Positions 53,413-62,295 of a stretch of 64,000 nucleotides of DNA are shown in pieces. This stretch comes from CAXBMB01 sp052078155. Lineage in GTDB: Bacteria > Pseudomonadota > Alphaproteobacteria > Kiloniellales > DSM-21159. Position 1 is the first letter of the stretch. Every line of letters begins with the position of its first letter. Both the position numbers and the translations under genes were made by a program. The stretch lies in NCBI GenBank assembly GCA_052078155.1, contig JBQJBP010000003.1, positions 496,001 to 560,000 on the forward strand, read 5' to 3'. The notes beneath the pieces are model-generated. The model saw only the letters and a program-made list of their open reading frames with translations. It did no database searches and was not told where the DNA came from.

Positions 53413-53868
53413 AGGGGGCGCGCGGCTGTGAAAGGGACCGGCCCGGGCCAGATCCAACAACGGTGCGGTTTCACTCAGGCTCCAGCGCAGAGGCCCTCTT
53501 TGCAGGGGGCTGTAGGCCCAGTCCAGAAACGCCGGGGCCAGCGCAACCGGCGCCGCAAAGCTGCGGCACCAGGGGCAGTACCCCAGATCTTTGTCCTGAA
53601 CCTCCACCGGGGTCCCATCCGGCCCCAGGGTCACATACTTCAGACCATTGGGGGTACAGATCACAATGCTGTCGGAAAAAGGGGAGCCGGGATCAGCACT
53701 GGCCGCCGCCTGAGAAGGCGCAGACAACAGCACCCCTGTCATCATCAGTTGCGTCAGCAACCAGACAACAGCGGGTAACAGGCCGAACAGGCGCTTATGC
53801 TTGCGGCGATTGACCAAACCGGAAAGATCCCCCAGTACCGCAGGATGCGGAGCCTCGTGGTGTCTCAT
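53407..53868 (-). CDS. DUF2946-like small membrane protein
   Basis: A 153-residue protein with one membrane segment (about 30-52, LFGLLPAVVWLLTQLMMTG) followed by a periplasmic part with IVICTPNGLKYVTLGPDGT and YCPWC, the paired Cys layout of DUF2946. The family is associated with metal and copper handling. The ATG at 53868 was chosen because the longer frame to 54039 has no sensible start and overlaps the DUF899 gene. It lies directly upstream of the importer genes in the same direction. Confidence 0.72.
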   Translation of the reverse strand: MRHHEAPHPAVLGDLSGLVNRRKHKRLFGLLPAVVWLLTQLMMTGVLLSAPSQAAASADPGSPFSDSIVICTPNGLKYVTLGPDGTPVEVQDKDLGYCPWCRSFAAPVALAPAFLDWAYSPLQRGPLRWSLSETAPLLDLARAGPFHSRAPPL

Positions 53869-53978
53869 CTTGTTTCCGCCGCGGTCAACAGAATTTTCCG
53901 AATAGGAGGCGCAGAGCCACCCGACGCGCAAGAGGGACTCAGAGTTTCTTGTATATCTCGACGCCCTGTTCGGCAGGG

Positions 53979-54641
53979 TCAATCCAAACTGGGAAAGGCC
54001 TGACCGCGCCCACCCGGGGTCAGATCCAGCAAATTCCACAGCGGCCAGCAGGGGTCAATATGTCGCGGGTGCTGTCCCTCATCGCTGTCGGCAAATAACA
54101 GCTCACTGGCATAGGTCAGAACAATTCCGTCCGGCGTCTGCCTGAAAACCAGCAGCAACGGCAGTTGCCCGCCCTCTGCCGAGACCGCCCGATAATCCTG
54201 CTTGAAGGTGGTGCCGTTAGAAGAATAGATCGGCAAATGAGGCCAGGGGCGGCTGTCGGCCAGAGCCTGAAATTCAGACAAAGGGGCTTCTGCCACCACC
54301 GCCAGACCGTGGAACTTCATCAAATGGCGGGCGGTGCCGTTCAGGCTGTCACAAAACGATGTGCAGGCCGGACAGGGGGCACCCCCGGGGGCCAGCATGA
54401 AGTTGTAGACAAAGAGCGTGTCACTATCAGGGCGAAAAAGGCTGCTGAGGCGAACCGGTCCAGCAGGCCCCGTCAGGCAATAGTCTTCTTTCAGCCTGCC
54501 ACCGGGCGGCAGTGCCCGGCGCAGAGCCGCCACCTTTTCAGTTTGCCGCCGAAGATCTCTTTCAGCCAGCAACAGATCGTTCCGTGCCGCACGATACTCC
54601 GCGCTTTCATTGGGAAAAGTCATGTCATGTAGAACCGTCAT
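53979..54641 (-). CDS. DUF899 family thioredoxin-like protein
   Basis: A 220-residue DUF899 protein. EYRAARNDLLLAERDLRRQ begins the domain, and a thioredoxin-like core follows with DTLFVYNFMLA, CPACTSFCDSLNG (a CxxC that could be redox active) and LLVFRQTPDGI. The reaction is not established. The ATG at 54641 has GAGG six bases upstream; 54653 is an alternative. A perfect palindrome sits 37-56 bases upstream as a likely operator. It precedes the DUF2946-like and importer genes in the same direction. Confidence 0.85.
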   Translation of the reverse strand: MTVLHDMTFPNESAEYRAARNDLLLAERDLRRQTEKVAALRRALPPGGRLKEDYCLTGPAGPVRLSSLFRPDSDTLFVYNFMLAPGGAPCPACTSFCDSLNGTARHLMKFHGLAVVAEAPLSEFQALADSRPWPHLPIYSSNGTTFKQDYRAVSAEGGQLPLLLVFRQTPDGIVLTYASELLFADSDEGQHPRHIDPCWPLWNLLDLTPGGRGQAFPSLD

Positions 54642-54677
54642 GGCGTGCCTCATGGTTTCCTGTCTTTGCTCTTATAT

Positions 54678-54697
54678 ATTTAACCAAATGGTTAAAT
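54678..54697 (-). promoter_or_regulatory. Perfect 20-bp palindromic operator upstream of the DUF899 gene
   Basis: ATTTAACCA and TGGTTAAAT flank AA, a fully symmetric site of the kind bound by ArsR or TetR family repressors. No regulator gene is adjacent, so control in trans is likely. The remaining sequence to 54881 has no gene. Confidence 0.7.
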
Positions 54698-54881
54698 GAA
54701 AGCTTTTTCTGCTACAGAAAGTGTCTTTGCCGCTGGCAAACCGTGAAAAGCAAAGAAAGCACTCGAATTCTCCGCGTGGCTTTGCGACAAGGAACTCCCT
54801 TTTACTCGCGGTGGTTCGGTCGGCCCCATTGTTTGCCGAACCGGATCCATTTCCATCACCGCTTTACCTGGAGATACGTCC

Positions 54882-55232
54882 ATGAGCGTTACCCGTTCCC
54901 ATGTTGGTCCCCGCATGAGCCAGATCGTCACCCACGGTGACACCATTTACCTGGCCGGTCAGGTTGCTGCCGATTTCAGTGCTGATGTGAAAGAACAGAC
55001 CCGTTCCGTGCTCGAAAAAATCGACGCTCTGCTGGCTGAAGCCGGTTCTTCCAACCAGAACATGCTGAGCGTGACCATCTACGTGCGCGACATGAAAGAC
55101 TTCGCCTCCATGAACGAAGTCTGGGATGCCTGGGTGCCTCAGGGTCACACCCCGGCCCGCGCCTGCGTGCAGGCCCCCATGGCTGCACCCGACATTCTGG
55201 TTGAAATGTCTGTTGTTGCTGCCAAAGGCTGA
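54882..55232 (+). CDS. ridA: RidA/YjgF family enamine/imine deaminase
   Basis: A 116-residue RidA-family protein with IVTHGDTIYLAGQVAAD, SVLEKIDALLAEAGSS, VTIYVRDMKDFASMNEVWD and the signature PARACVQAPM with the substrate-binding Arg. RidA hydrolyses reactive imines and enamines formed by PLP enzymes or amino-acid oxidases. It stands directly before a flavin dehydrogenase operon whose product would be an imine, which suggests dedicated detoxification. Confidence 0.93.
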   Translation: MSVTRSHVGPRMSQIVTHGDTIYLAGQVAADFSADVKEQTRSVLEKIDALLAEAGSSNQNMLSVTIYVRDMKDFASMNEVWDAWVPQGHTPARACVQAPMAAPDILVEMSVVAAKG

Positions 55233-55312
55233 TTTCGCCTGTTAGTCTGGAGCCCCGGTGCAGATCAGCTGCACCGGGGTCCTGATAAGTCCCCCCCATT
55301 TGGATCGCCCGG

Positions 55313-56437
55313 ATGGAACGCACAGAGTTTGCCATCATCGGTGGCGGTATGATTGGTTCTGCCACTGCCTTTGGGCTGGCCCGCCAGGGTCGGCAGGTTC
55401 TGGTGCTGGACGAAGGGGATCGGGACCTGCGCGCCGCCCGGGGCAATTTTGGCCTGGTCTGGGTACAGGGTAAGGGCGCCGGGCAACCCCACTATGCCGC
55501 CTGGACCCGCCAGTCTGCCGACCTCTGGGCCAAACTGGCTGAGGAGCTTCTGGAGCGCACCGGCATTGATGTGGAACACGAGCGCCCCGGCGGGCTGCTG
55601 CCCTGCCTGAGCGAAGAAGAACTGGCTGAAGAAGTTCAGTTGCTGGAGACCATCAATCGGGAAGCCAATGGCCTTAGCCCCTTTGAGGTTCTTAAGGGCA
55701 AAGCTCTGAAGGAAGCTGAACCAGCCATAAACCCCGACATCCCCGGAGCCACCTATTCACCGCTTGACGGTCAGTGCAATCCTCTCTTCCTGCTGCGGGC
55801 CTTTCATGCGGCCTTTCAGGCACTGGGGGGACGCTACCTGCCCTTTCAGCGGGTTCACGACATCCAGCCCCAGAGCCCGGACAGTGACGCTGAAGGATTT
55901 ATCATTCGCACCGGAGACAGCACAGTATTCTGCGACCGGGTGATCCTGAGTGCCGGTTTTGGCAACAAACCGTTAGGCGAATTTCTGGGACTGCATCAGC
56001 CGGTCTTTCCCCAGCGCGGTCAGATTCTGGTCAGCGAAAAGGTGGCACCGCTGCTGCGTCACACCGGCATCTATGCCCGTCAGACCCGGGCAGGCGGCAT
56101 CATGATGGGCGACACCAAGGAAAAGACCCAGTTCGACGACGGCACGGCCGTGCGCAAACAGGCCGAGGTGGCTCAGCGGGCGGTGGCGCTTTATCCCTGC
56201 CTGTCCCAGGTACAGCTGGTCCGCTCCTGGGGGGCCCTCAGGGTCCTGACCCCCGATGGATTGCCGATCTATGAACAGTCATCCCGCCATCCCGGGGCCT
56301 TTGGCCTGACGTCCCACAGCGGGGTCACGCTGGCTGCCGTCCACGCTTTGGTGCTGCCCGACTGGCTGCAGGGCGGGCAACCGCCCCTGCCGAATTTTCA
56401 GGCTTTTGAAAGCCAGCGTTTCAAGGAGGCTGGCTGA
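55313..56437 (+). CDS. D-amino-acid-oxidase-fold FAD oxidoreductase (beta-type subunit)
   Basis: A 374-residue DAO-family protein. It has FAIIGGGMIGSATAFGLARQG for FAD binding, GNFGLVWVQGKGAG, and QVQLVRSWGALRVLTPDGLP near the C terminus. It corresponds to HcnC/OoxB-type catalytic subunits of opine and D-hydroxyproline dehydrogenases. The stop overlaps the next start as TGATG, and the two following genes encode the other expected subunits, so it should act in a heteromeric complex oxidising a secondary amine or imino acid. Confidence 0.87.
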   Translation: MERTEFAIIGGGMIGSATAFGLARQGRQVLVLDEGDRDLRAARGNFGLVWVQGKGAGQPHYAAWTRQSADLWAKLAEELLERTGIDVEHERPGGLLPCLSEEELAEEVQLLETINREANGLSPFEVLKGKALKEAEPAINPDIPGATYSPLDGQCNPLFLLRAFHAAFQALGGRYLPFQRVHDIQPQSPDSDAEGFIIRTGDSTVFCDRVILSAGFGNKPLGEFLGLHQPVFPQRGQILVSEKVAPLLRHTGIYARQTRAGGIMMGDTKEKTQFDDGTAVRKQAEVAQRAVALYPCLSQVQLVRSWGALRVLTPDGLPIYEQSSRHPGAFGLTSHSGVTLAAVHALVLPDWLQGGQPPLPNFQAFESQRFKEAG

Positions 56438-56847
56438 TGTTCCGACGCCTGTCCTCTTCCCCGCAACAGCCAACTGTGGAAATCACTCTGGATGGCCAGA
56501 CAGTTCCCCTGCAGGAAGGGGACAATCTGGCAACCGCTCTCTTGCTTTCCCAGTCACCTGTTGCCCGCACCACCCCGGTCAGCGGGGCCGAAAGGGCGCC
56601 CTATTGTGCCATGGGCGTCTGTTTCGATTGCCTGGTCACCGTCGATGGCCGCAGCAATCAGCAGGCCTGCCTGATCGAAGCCAAAGCTGGCATGGTGGTG
56701 ACACGCCAGGCCGGAAAATCAGACCTGCTGTCGGCACAGCCAGACGAACAAAAAGCCAGCCAGCAAACTCCGAACACGCCCGGAAACCAGCATAAAGCGG
56801 GCAACAAAGACGCACAGAGCAACAAAATCAGCGGGGCTGACAAATGA
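56437..56847 (+). CDS. (2Fe-2S)-binding small subunit (HcnA/OoxX type)
   Basis: A 136-residue ferredoxin-like protein. VEITLDGQTVPLQEGDNLATA opens the domain, and the cluster motif is CAMGVCFDCLVTVDG with a further Cys in QQAC, i.e. C-x4-C-x2-C-x11-12-C. The core ends near residue 92, and the last 45 residues are a polar low-complexity tail (many Gln, Asn, Lys, Asp) not usual in the family. It overlaps both neighbours by ATG-stop overlaps, so the three subunits are co-translated. Confidence 0.88.
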   Translation: MFRRLSSSPQQPTVEITLDGQTVPLQEGDNLATALLLSQSPVARTTPVSGAERAPYCAMGVCFDCLVTVDGRSNQQACLIEAKAGMVVTRQAGKSDLLSAQPDEQKASQQTPNTPGNQHKAGNKDAQSNKISGADK

Positions 56848-58280
56848 GCCCCACCCGCCCGCAGACAGACCTTTTTGATCTGGCCATCGTCGGGGCTGGC
56901 CCCGCCGGCTTGTCAGCGGCTGTTGAGGCTGCCGGGCTGGGTCTTTCCGTTGCTCTATTGGATGAGCAGGCCCGGGTCGGCGGTCAGATTTACCGCGCCA
57001 TAGAGCGTCCGGGCCCGTCCGATCCCGCCCAGGTGCTGGGGAAGGATTATCTGGCTGGCAGGCCTCTGGCCCAGTCCTTTCGCGCCAGCGGCTGCAGTTA
57101 CCTGCCGGGCAGTTCGGTGTGGCAGGTCGAACGCCAGGAAGCCTCTCCTGAAGGGCCCAATCCTGGCTTTGAGATTTTCTACTCCCAACAGGGACAGGCC
57201 ATGGCGATCAAAGCAAAAGCCCTGCTGATCGCCTCGGGAGCCATGGAACGGGCCTTTCCCATTCCCGGCTGGCAGCTGCCTGGCGTCATGACAGCCGGGG
57301 CCGCACAAACGCTGCTGAAAGGTCAGGGGCTGGTCGCAGAAGAGGCGGTCTTCGCCGGGTCCGGTCCACTGCTTTATCTGGTTGCCGCTCAGTACCGCCG
57401 TGCGGGAGTTCCCATCAAACTGCTGATCGACACCACCCCGGCTGAAAACCGCTGGACGGCTCTGCGACAACTGCCCGGTGCTTTGCGCCATCCCCGCCTG
57501 CTGATCAAAGGGCTGAAACTGCTGGCAGACCTGCGCAGATCCGGCACCCGGGTGCTCAAAGCAGACCGTCTGGAGGCTCTGGGCAACGGGAAACTGGAAA
57601 AGCTGCGCTATCGACGCCTGGGCAGCTGGCAGGAAACGGATTGCGACCAGCTTTTCCTGCATCACGGCCTGGTGCCCAATGTCAATCTGGCCATGGCCTG
57701 TGGTGTGACACATGACTGGAACGACCAGCAACTGGCCTGGGTGCCGCAGCTGGATGACTGGGGATACCACGCCGACGCCAATCTCTTTTTGGCAGGAGAC
57801 GGAGCGGGCATCGCCGGGGCCAAAGCAGCAGAGCTGCGGGGTCGGCTGGCGGCATTAGAAGTGACACGGCAACTGGGTCACCTCAGCGTCGATCAGCGCA
57901 ACGCGCTGGCAGGCCAGCTGAGACTGGCCCTGAAAAAGGAACTGGCTTTCAGACCTTTTCTCGACAGCCTCTATCGCCCGGCGGACAGCCTGCGCCTGCC
58001 CCAGTCGCCGGACACACTGGTCTGCCGCTGTGAAGAAGTTCCGGCAAAGGAAATCGATGCCGCCGTCAAACTGGGCTGCGTGGGCCCCAATCAGTTGAAG
58101 AGCTTTACCCGCTGCGGCATGGGTCCCTGTCAGGGGCGCGGCTGTGGCCATCTGGTCAGTGAAATGATGGCAAAAGGCGCAGACCGCCCCGTCACTGCTG
58201 TGGGATACTATCGCTTGCGACCGCCCATTAAACCGCTGCGCCTGGAAGAGCTGGCCAGTCTGGAAAGCAGCGCGGACTGA
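56844..58280 (+). CDS. FAD/NAD-dependent oxidoreductase with C-terminal BFD-like [2Fe-2S] domain (alpha-type subunit)
   Basis: A 478-residue protein. LAIVGAGPAGLSAAVEAAGLG binds FAD, RVGGQIYRAI and LLIASGAMERAFPIPGWQLPG are HcnB/OoxA signatures, and the C terminus has VCRCEEVPAKEIDAAVKLG with FTRCGMGPCQGRGC, a BFD-like cluster site. With the two preceding genes it completes a three-subunit dehydrogenase of the hydrogen cyanide synthase / opine oxidase / D-hydroxyproline dehydrogenase type. Cyanide production is not implied, because that needs the specific glycine-oxidising members. Confidence 0.88.
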   Translation: MSPTRPQTDLFDLAIVGAGPAGLSAAVEAAGLGLSVALLDEQARVGGQIYRAIERPGPSDPAQVLGKDYLAGRPLAQSFRASGCSYLPGSSVWQVERQEASPEGPNPGFEIFYSQQGQAMAIKAKALLIASGAMERAFPIPGWQLPGVMTAGAAQTLLKGQGLVAEEAVFAGSGPLLYLVAAQYRRAGVPIKLLIDTTPAENRWTALRQLPGALRHPRLLIKGLKLLADLRRSGTRVLKADRLEALGNGKLEKLRYRRLGSWQETDCDQLFLHHGLVPNVNLAMACGVTHDWNDQQLAWVPQLDDWGYHADANLFLAGDGAGIAGAKAAELRGRLAALEVTRQLGHLSVDQRNALAGQLRLALKKELAFRPFLDSLYRPADSLRLPQSPDTLVCRCEEVPAKEIDAAVKLGCVGPNQLKSFTRCGMGPCQGRGCGHLVSEMMAKGADRPVTAVGYYRLRPPIKPLRLEELASLESSAD

Positions 58281-58326
58281 CGCTACAAACTGACCCGCGT
58301 TCTGCGCGACCACCCGCCCAATTCCG

Positions 58327-59601
58327 ATGAAGGATTACCCTGTGGCTTCTTCCCCTGCACTCGACACCCACACCCGTCACCGGCTGGAAACGAACCTGTC
58401 GGCCAGGCAGGACGATCAACAGGCTTTTCTGGCAAAGCTGGTTGCCTGTCCCAGCGACAACCCGCCGGGTGACTGTGTCCCCCACGGCGAACTGACCGCC
58501 CGGCTGCTGGAAGATCTGGGCTTCACAGTGGAAAAACATCCGGTGGACCCGGATGCACTGGCGGCCTGTGGCATGACCTCCGCCACCAACCTCATCGTCC
58601 GACGGACCTTTGACCGATCCGGTCCGGTTATCGCCCTTAATGCCCACGGAGATGTGGTGCCGCCGGGTGAGGGCTGGAGCAAAGATCCCTATGGCGCAGA
58701 CGTGGAAGACGGTGTGATGTACGGGCGCGGCGTGGCCGTATCGAAATCGGATTTTGCCACCTATACTTTTGCCCTTCTGGCTCTTGATACAGTGGCCGAA
58801 GACCTGCTGGGCAGCGTTGAGCTGCACTTTACCTATGATGAAGAAACCGGGGGTGAAATCGGCCCGCGACGTCTGCTGCGTCAGGGTCTTAGCAAACCGG
58901 ACCTCTGCATTTCCGCAGGCTTCTGCCATTCCGTCGTCACGGCCCACAACGGCTGCCTGCACCTGGAGGTAACGGTCAGAGGCACCTCGGCCCATGCCGC
59001 CAAACCGGACAGCGGTGCGGATGCCCTGGAAGCGGCCACGGCCTTGATGACCCGTCTCTATGCGCTGCGTCGGGACTTTCCCTCTCAGGTTTCAGATCTG
59101 CCCGGCATCGGCCATCCCAACATCACCATTGGTCTGATTGAAGGCGGCATCAACACCAACGTGGTCCCGGATAGGGTCACCCTGCGTCTGGACCGGCGCA
59201 TGACGCCGGAAGAAGACGCCACCAAGGTGGAAGCTGACCTGCGGCAGTTGATTGCGGACAGCCTGTCAGGCTTTGCCGGCATCAAGGTCGACATCACCCG
59301 CCTGTTGCTGGCCAGCCCCCTGAAACGCCTGCCGGGGGCCGAACGTCTGATCGAGCCACTGCAGCGCTACGGCCAGGACGTCCTGCTGCATCCCCTGGCA
59401 GAAGAAGGGGTGCCCCTGTACACGGACGCCCGCCTTTACGCGCAGGAGGGCATCCCCACGGTCGCCTTTGGTGCCGGACCAGCCTCCTTCCTGGAAGCCA
59501 ACGGGCACCGGGCCGATGAAAAGCTGGTCCTGTCAGATTTGAAAGCCGCCACCAAGATCGTTGCCTTCACCCTGGCTGAACTTCTGGCGCGCCAGACCTA
59601 A
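58327..59601 (+). CDS. M20 family metallopeptidase (ArgE/DapE-like)
   Basis: A 424-residue dizinc deacylase. ALNAHGDVVPPGEGWSKDP carries the first His and Asp, GRGVAVSKSDFATY follows, YDEETGGEIGPR has the catalytic Glu pair, and GTSAHAAKPDSG lies in the dimerisation domain. The C-terminal His is in PASFLEANGHRADEK. It removes an acyl group from an amino acid or similar; the substrate is unknown. It lies 46 bases after the dehydrogenase operon and probably belongs to it, preparing or clearing an acylated intermediate. Confidence 0.88.
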   Translation: MKDYPVASSPALDTHTRHRLETNLSARQDDQQAFLAKLVACPSDNPPGDCVPHGELTARLLEDLGFTVEKHPVDPDALAACGMTSATNLIVRRTFDRSGPVIALNAHGDVVPPGEGWSKDPYGADVEDGVMYGRGVAVSKSDFATYTFALLALDTVAEDLLGSVELHFTYDEETGGEIGPRRLLRQGLSKPDLCISAGFCHSVVTAHNGCLHLEVTVRGTSAHAAKPDSGADALEAATALMTRLYALRRDFPSQVSDLPGIGHPNITIGLIEGGINTNVVPDRVTLRLDRRMTPEEDATKVEADLRQLIADSLSGFAGIKVDITRLLLASPLKRLPGAERLIEPLQRYGQDVLLHPLAEEGVPLYTDARLYAQEGIPTVAFGAGPASFLEANGHRADEKLVLSDLKAATKIVAFTLAELLARQT

Positions 59602-59608
59602 ACCGCGC

Positions 59609-59742
59609 GAGAGTCAAATCGGTTCAGGTGGAATCACTCCGTGATAACACTTGAAGCGTGAAACTCTTTTCAGTGTTTAAGAGGATGGTTCACGGTTTAG
59701 GTCCAAGTGCAAAGCGCTTCTACCTAAATCGATCATGCTCTA
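59609..59742 (-). repeat. 138-bp repeat family, reverse orientation
   Basis: It starts AGAGTCAAATCGGTTCAGG and ends ATCGATCATGCTCTA, 134 bases. It lies between the M20 and PuuE-like genes, eight bases after the TAA of the former. Confidence 0.92.
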
Positions 59743-59779
59743 GCATTGCCATCACGCACTTCTTCTAAAGGACGATAGC

Positions 59780-60703
59780 ATGACCAGCAGATTGCCGGAA
59801 AACGGCCAGCGGGACTTCATTGGCTATGGCGCCACCCCGCCGGACCCCCAATGGCCGGGCGGTGCGCGGCTGGCGGTGCAGTTTGTCATCAACTACGAAG
59901 AAGGCGGCGAAAACTGCGTACTGGATGGCGATCCCGCATCGGAAGCCTTCCTGTCGGAGGTCATCGGCACGGAACCCTTTCCCAATCAGCGCAATCTGAA
60001 CATTGAATCCATCTACGAGTATGGCTCCCGGGCCGGATTCTGGCGACTGCACCGCTTGTTTGAAGAACGGGACATCAAACCCACTGTTTACGGGGTAACT
60101 TCTGCCTTGCTGCGCAACCCGGAAGCCGTGGCCGCCATGACCGCCGCAGACTGGGAAATTGCCAGCCATTCCCTGCGTTGGATTGAGTACAAAGACTTCT
60201 CAGAAGCTGAAGAACGAGCCGATATTGAACTGGCCATCCGTCAGCATGAAGAAGCCACCGGCAGCCGCCCGCTGGGCTGGTACACCGGGCGCTTGTCCGG
60301 CTTTACCCGCAAGATCATCATGGAAGAAGGCGGTTTTCTCTACGACAGCGATTCTTACGCCGATGATTTGCCTTACTGGCTGGCCGGTCCCAAAGGCCCC
60401 CATCTGATCATTCCCTACAGCCTGGATGCCAACGACTTCCGCTTTTTCATGGCCCAGGGCTTCAACTCCGGCGATCAGTTCTTCACCTACCTGAAAGACA
60501 GCTTTGACCAGCTCTATGCGGAAGGTGACAGCGCGCCCAAGATGATGTCAGTGGGTCTCCACTGTCGCATATCGGGACGCCCCGGCAGGGCAGCAGCTCT
60601 GGCCCGCTTCCTGGACTACGTGAAAAGCCACAGCGATGTCTGGGTGCCACGCCGGGTCGACATTGCCCGGCACTGGCACAAGCACCACAAACCCGAAACC
60701 TGA
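59780..60703 (+). CDS. Polysaccharide deacetylase family protein, allantoinase PuuE-like
   Basis: A 307-residue NodB-fold protein. RDFIGYGATPPDPQWPGGAR, then LAVQFVINYEEGGE, is the signature of the PuuE group, which includes metal-independent allantoinases. IKPTVYGVTSALLRNPEAV, EIASHSLRW and GLHCRISGRPGRA also match. Allantoin hydrolysis is therefore possible, but no other purine gene is near, and neighbours point to amine catabolism, so it may cleave another ureide or amide. Confidence 0.85.
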   Translation: MTSRLPENGQRDFIGYGATPPDPQWPGGARLAVQFVINYEEGGENCVLDGDPASEAFLSEVIGTEPFPNQRNLNIESIYEYGSRAGFWRLHRLFEERDIKPTVYGVTSALLRNPEAVAAMTAADWEIASHSLRWIEYKDFSEAEERADIELAIRQHEEATGSRPLGWYTGRLSGFTRKIIMEEGGFLYDSDSYADDLPYWLAGPKGPHLIIPYSLDANDFRFFMAQGFNSGDQFFTYLKDSFDQLYAEGDSAPKMMSVGLHCRISGRPGRAAALARFLDYVKSHSDVWVPRRVDIARHWHKHHKPET

Positions 60704-60778
60704 CATCATCCAGTTTTGACAGATCCCCGTCCGCCCCACTAATTTCATGAACGACCGTTCAATTCAGAAGTGCCGACC

Positions 60779-62065
60779 ATGAACTACCCGGATTCCCTTT
60801 ACGCTGCCACAGCAGCCCCGGCCCTCGACGCCCCCAAACTGGACGGCGAAGAAAGCTGCGACGTCTGCATCATCGGCGGCGGCTATTCCGGCCTGTCGGC
60901 CGCCCTGCACCTGTCCCGCAGAGGCTACAGCGTCATCCTGCTGGAAGCCGCACAGGTTGGGTTCGGTGCCTCCGGGCGCAACGGGGGCCAGCTGGGCTCG
61001 GCCCACACGGTTTTGCAGCCGGATCTGGCGAAGGAATACGGCACGGACCACGCCCGCGCCCTCTGGGACCTGACCGAAGACGCAAAGGCTCTGGTCAAGC
61101 AGTTGATCGCTGACGAGGGCATCGACTGCGCCTACCAGGACGGCAACCTGGGCTGCGCGGTCACCCAGGGCGATGTAAAGCACCTGGCTGCCCATGCGGA
61201 CATGGTCGCCAGAGATTACGGCTATCAGGCCTACGACCTGTTTGACCGCCAGAAGGTTACGGAGGTCATCGGCAGCCCCGTTTACGCTGGTGGTCTCTAT
61301 GATCCCACCGGCGGCCACCTGCATCCGCTCAACCTGTCCCTGGGACTGGCGCGGGCGGCTCAGAAGGCCGGGGCGCGGATTTTTGAACAGAGTTTTGTCC
61401 GTCAGGCTCATCACGACAAGAAGGTGCTGGTCAAAACCGGCGGCGGTCAGGTGACGGCCGATTATCTGCTCTATTGCTGCAACGGCTATCTGGGGCATCT
61501 GGCCAGTGAAATCGCGCCCCGCATTCTGCCTGCCGACAACTACCAGATTGCCACGGAACCTCTGCCGGACAGCCTGGCGGACAGTCTTCTGACCAACGGG
61601 ACCGCCGCCTGGGACATGCACAACCAGGTCTACTATTACCGCCTGACTCAGGACCGACGGCTGATCTTCGGCGGCGGGGTGGGCCTGCCCGGCCGGGTGC
61701 CGGACAATCTGGATGCCATTGTGCGCGACCACATGCTCAAGGTTTATCCTCAGCTGACTGAGGTACGGATTGACTATGCCTGGTCAGGCACCTTCTGCAA
61801 CACCCGCAATAAGCTGCCGGACTTTGGCCGGTTGGCCGACAATGTCTTTTATGTTCAGGGTTATACAGGCCATGGCGTGGCCCTGGCGAACCTGGGCGGA
61901 CAGCTGCTGGCTGAGGTGGTGGACAACACCGCCGGGCGATTTGATGTGCTGGCTTCGCTGAACAAAAAGAACTTCCCCGGTGGCCGCGGGTTCCGCCTGC
62001 CGGTCCTGGCCCTGGGGCTGCTCTACGTCAATCTGCTGGACAAGCTGAACAGTCTGCGGCGTTAG
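60779..62065 (+). CDS. PuuB-like FAD-dependent amine oxidase
   Basis: A 428-residue DAO-superfamily oxidase. It has CDVCIIGGGYSGLSAALHLSR, VGFGASGRNGGQLGSAH, the group's characteristic GASGRNGGQ, and GYTGHGVALANLGGQLLAEV at the C terminus. PuuB oxidises gamma-glutamylputrescine, and related enzymes act on other secondary amines. The ATG at 60779 was preferred to a GTG at 60770. Its TAG stop is formed by the first bases of a 138-bp repeat. A PuuD-like gene lies at 32145, too far for one operon. Confidence 0.87.
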   Translation: MNYPDSLYAATAAPALDAPKLDGEESCDVCIIGGGYSGLSAALHLSRRGYSVILLEAAQVGFGASGRNGGQLGSAHTVLQPDLAKEYGTDHARALWDLTEDAKALVKQLIADEGIDCAYQDGNLGCAVTQGDVKHLAAHADMVARDYGYQAYDLFDRQKVTEVIGSPVYAGGLYDPTGGHLHPLNLSLGLARAAQKAGARIFEQSFVRQAHHDKKVLVKTGGGQVTADYLLYCCNGYLGHLASEIAPRILPADNYQIATEPLPDSLADSLLTNGTAAWDMHNQVYYYRLTQDRRLIFGGGVGLPGRVPDNLDAIVRDHMLKVYPQLTEVRIDYAWSGTFCNTRNKLPDFGRLADNVFYVQGYTGHGVALANLGGQLLAEVVDNTAGRFDVLASLNKKNFPGGRGFRLPVLALGLLYVNLLDKLNSLRR

Positions 62066-62200
62066 AGCATGATCGGTTTAGTCAGAAGCGCTTTGCGCTT
62101 TGAACTAAACCGTGAATCATCCTCTAAAACATTGAAAAGAGGCAAATTCACGCTTCAAGTGTTATCACGTAGTGATTCCACTTAAACCGATTTGACTCTA
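62063..62200 (+). repeat. 138-bp palindromic repeat supplying a stop codon
   Basis: It begins TAGAGCATGATCGGTTT and ends AAACCGATTTGACTCTA, exactly 138 bases and very close to the copy at 42440. The TAG at 62063-62065 ends the PuuB-like gene. Confidence 0.96.
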
Positions 62201-62295
62201 CGCGTTCAAGCCAAGTTGTTCGGCGCGCCTCCCCCCGGTCTCCCCGACCAGAATTGATCTACCACAGCTGGTCCACAGGTCCTGATCCACAAGTC

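Noticed and set aside
56844..58280. Hydrogen cyanide synthase (hcnABC)
   Set aside because: Subunit folds match, but the same three-subunit layout serves opine and hydroxyproline dehydrogenases, and the context is amine catabolism.
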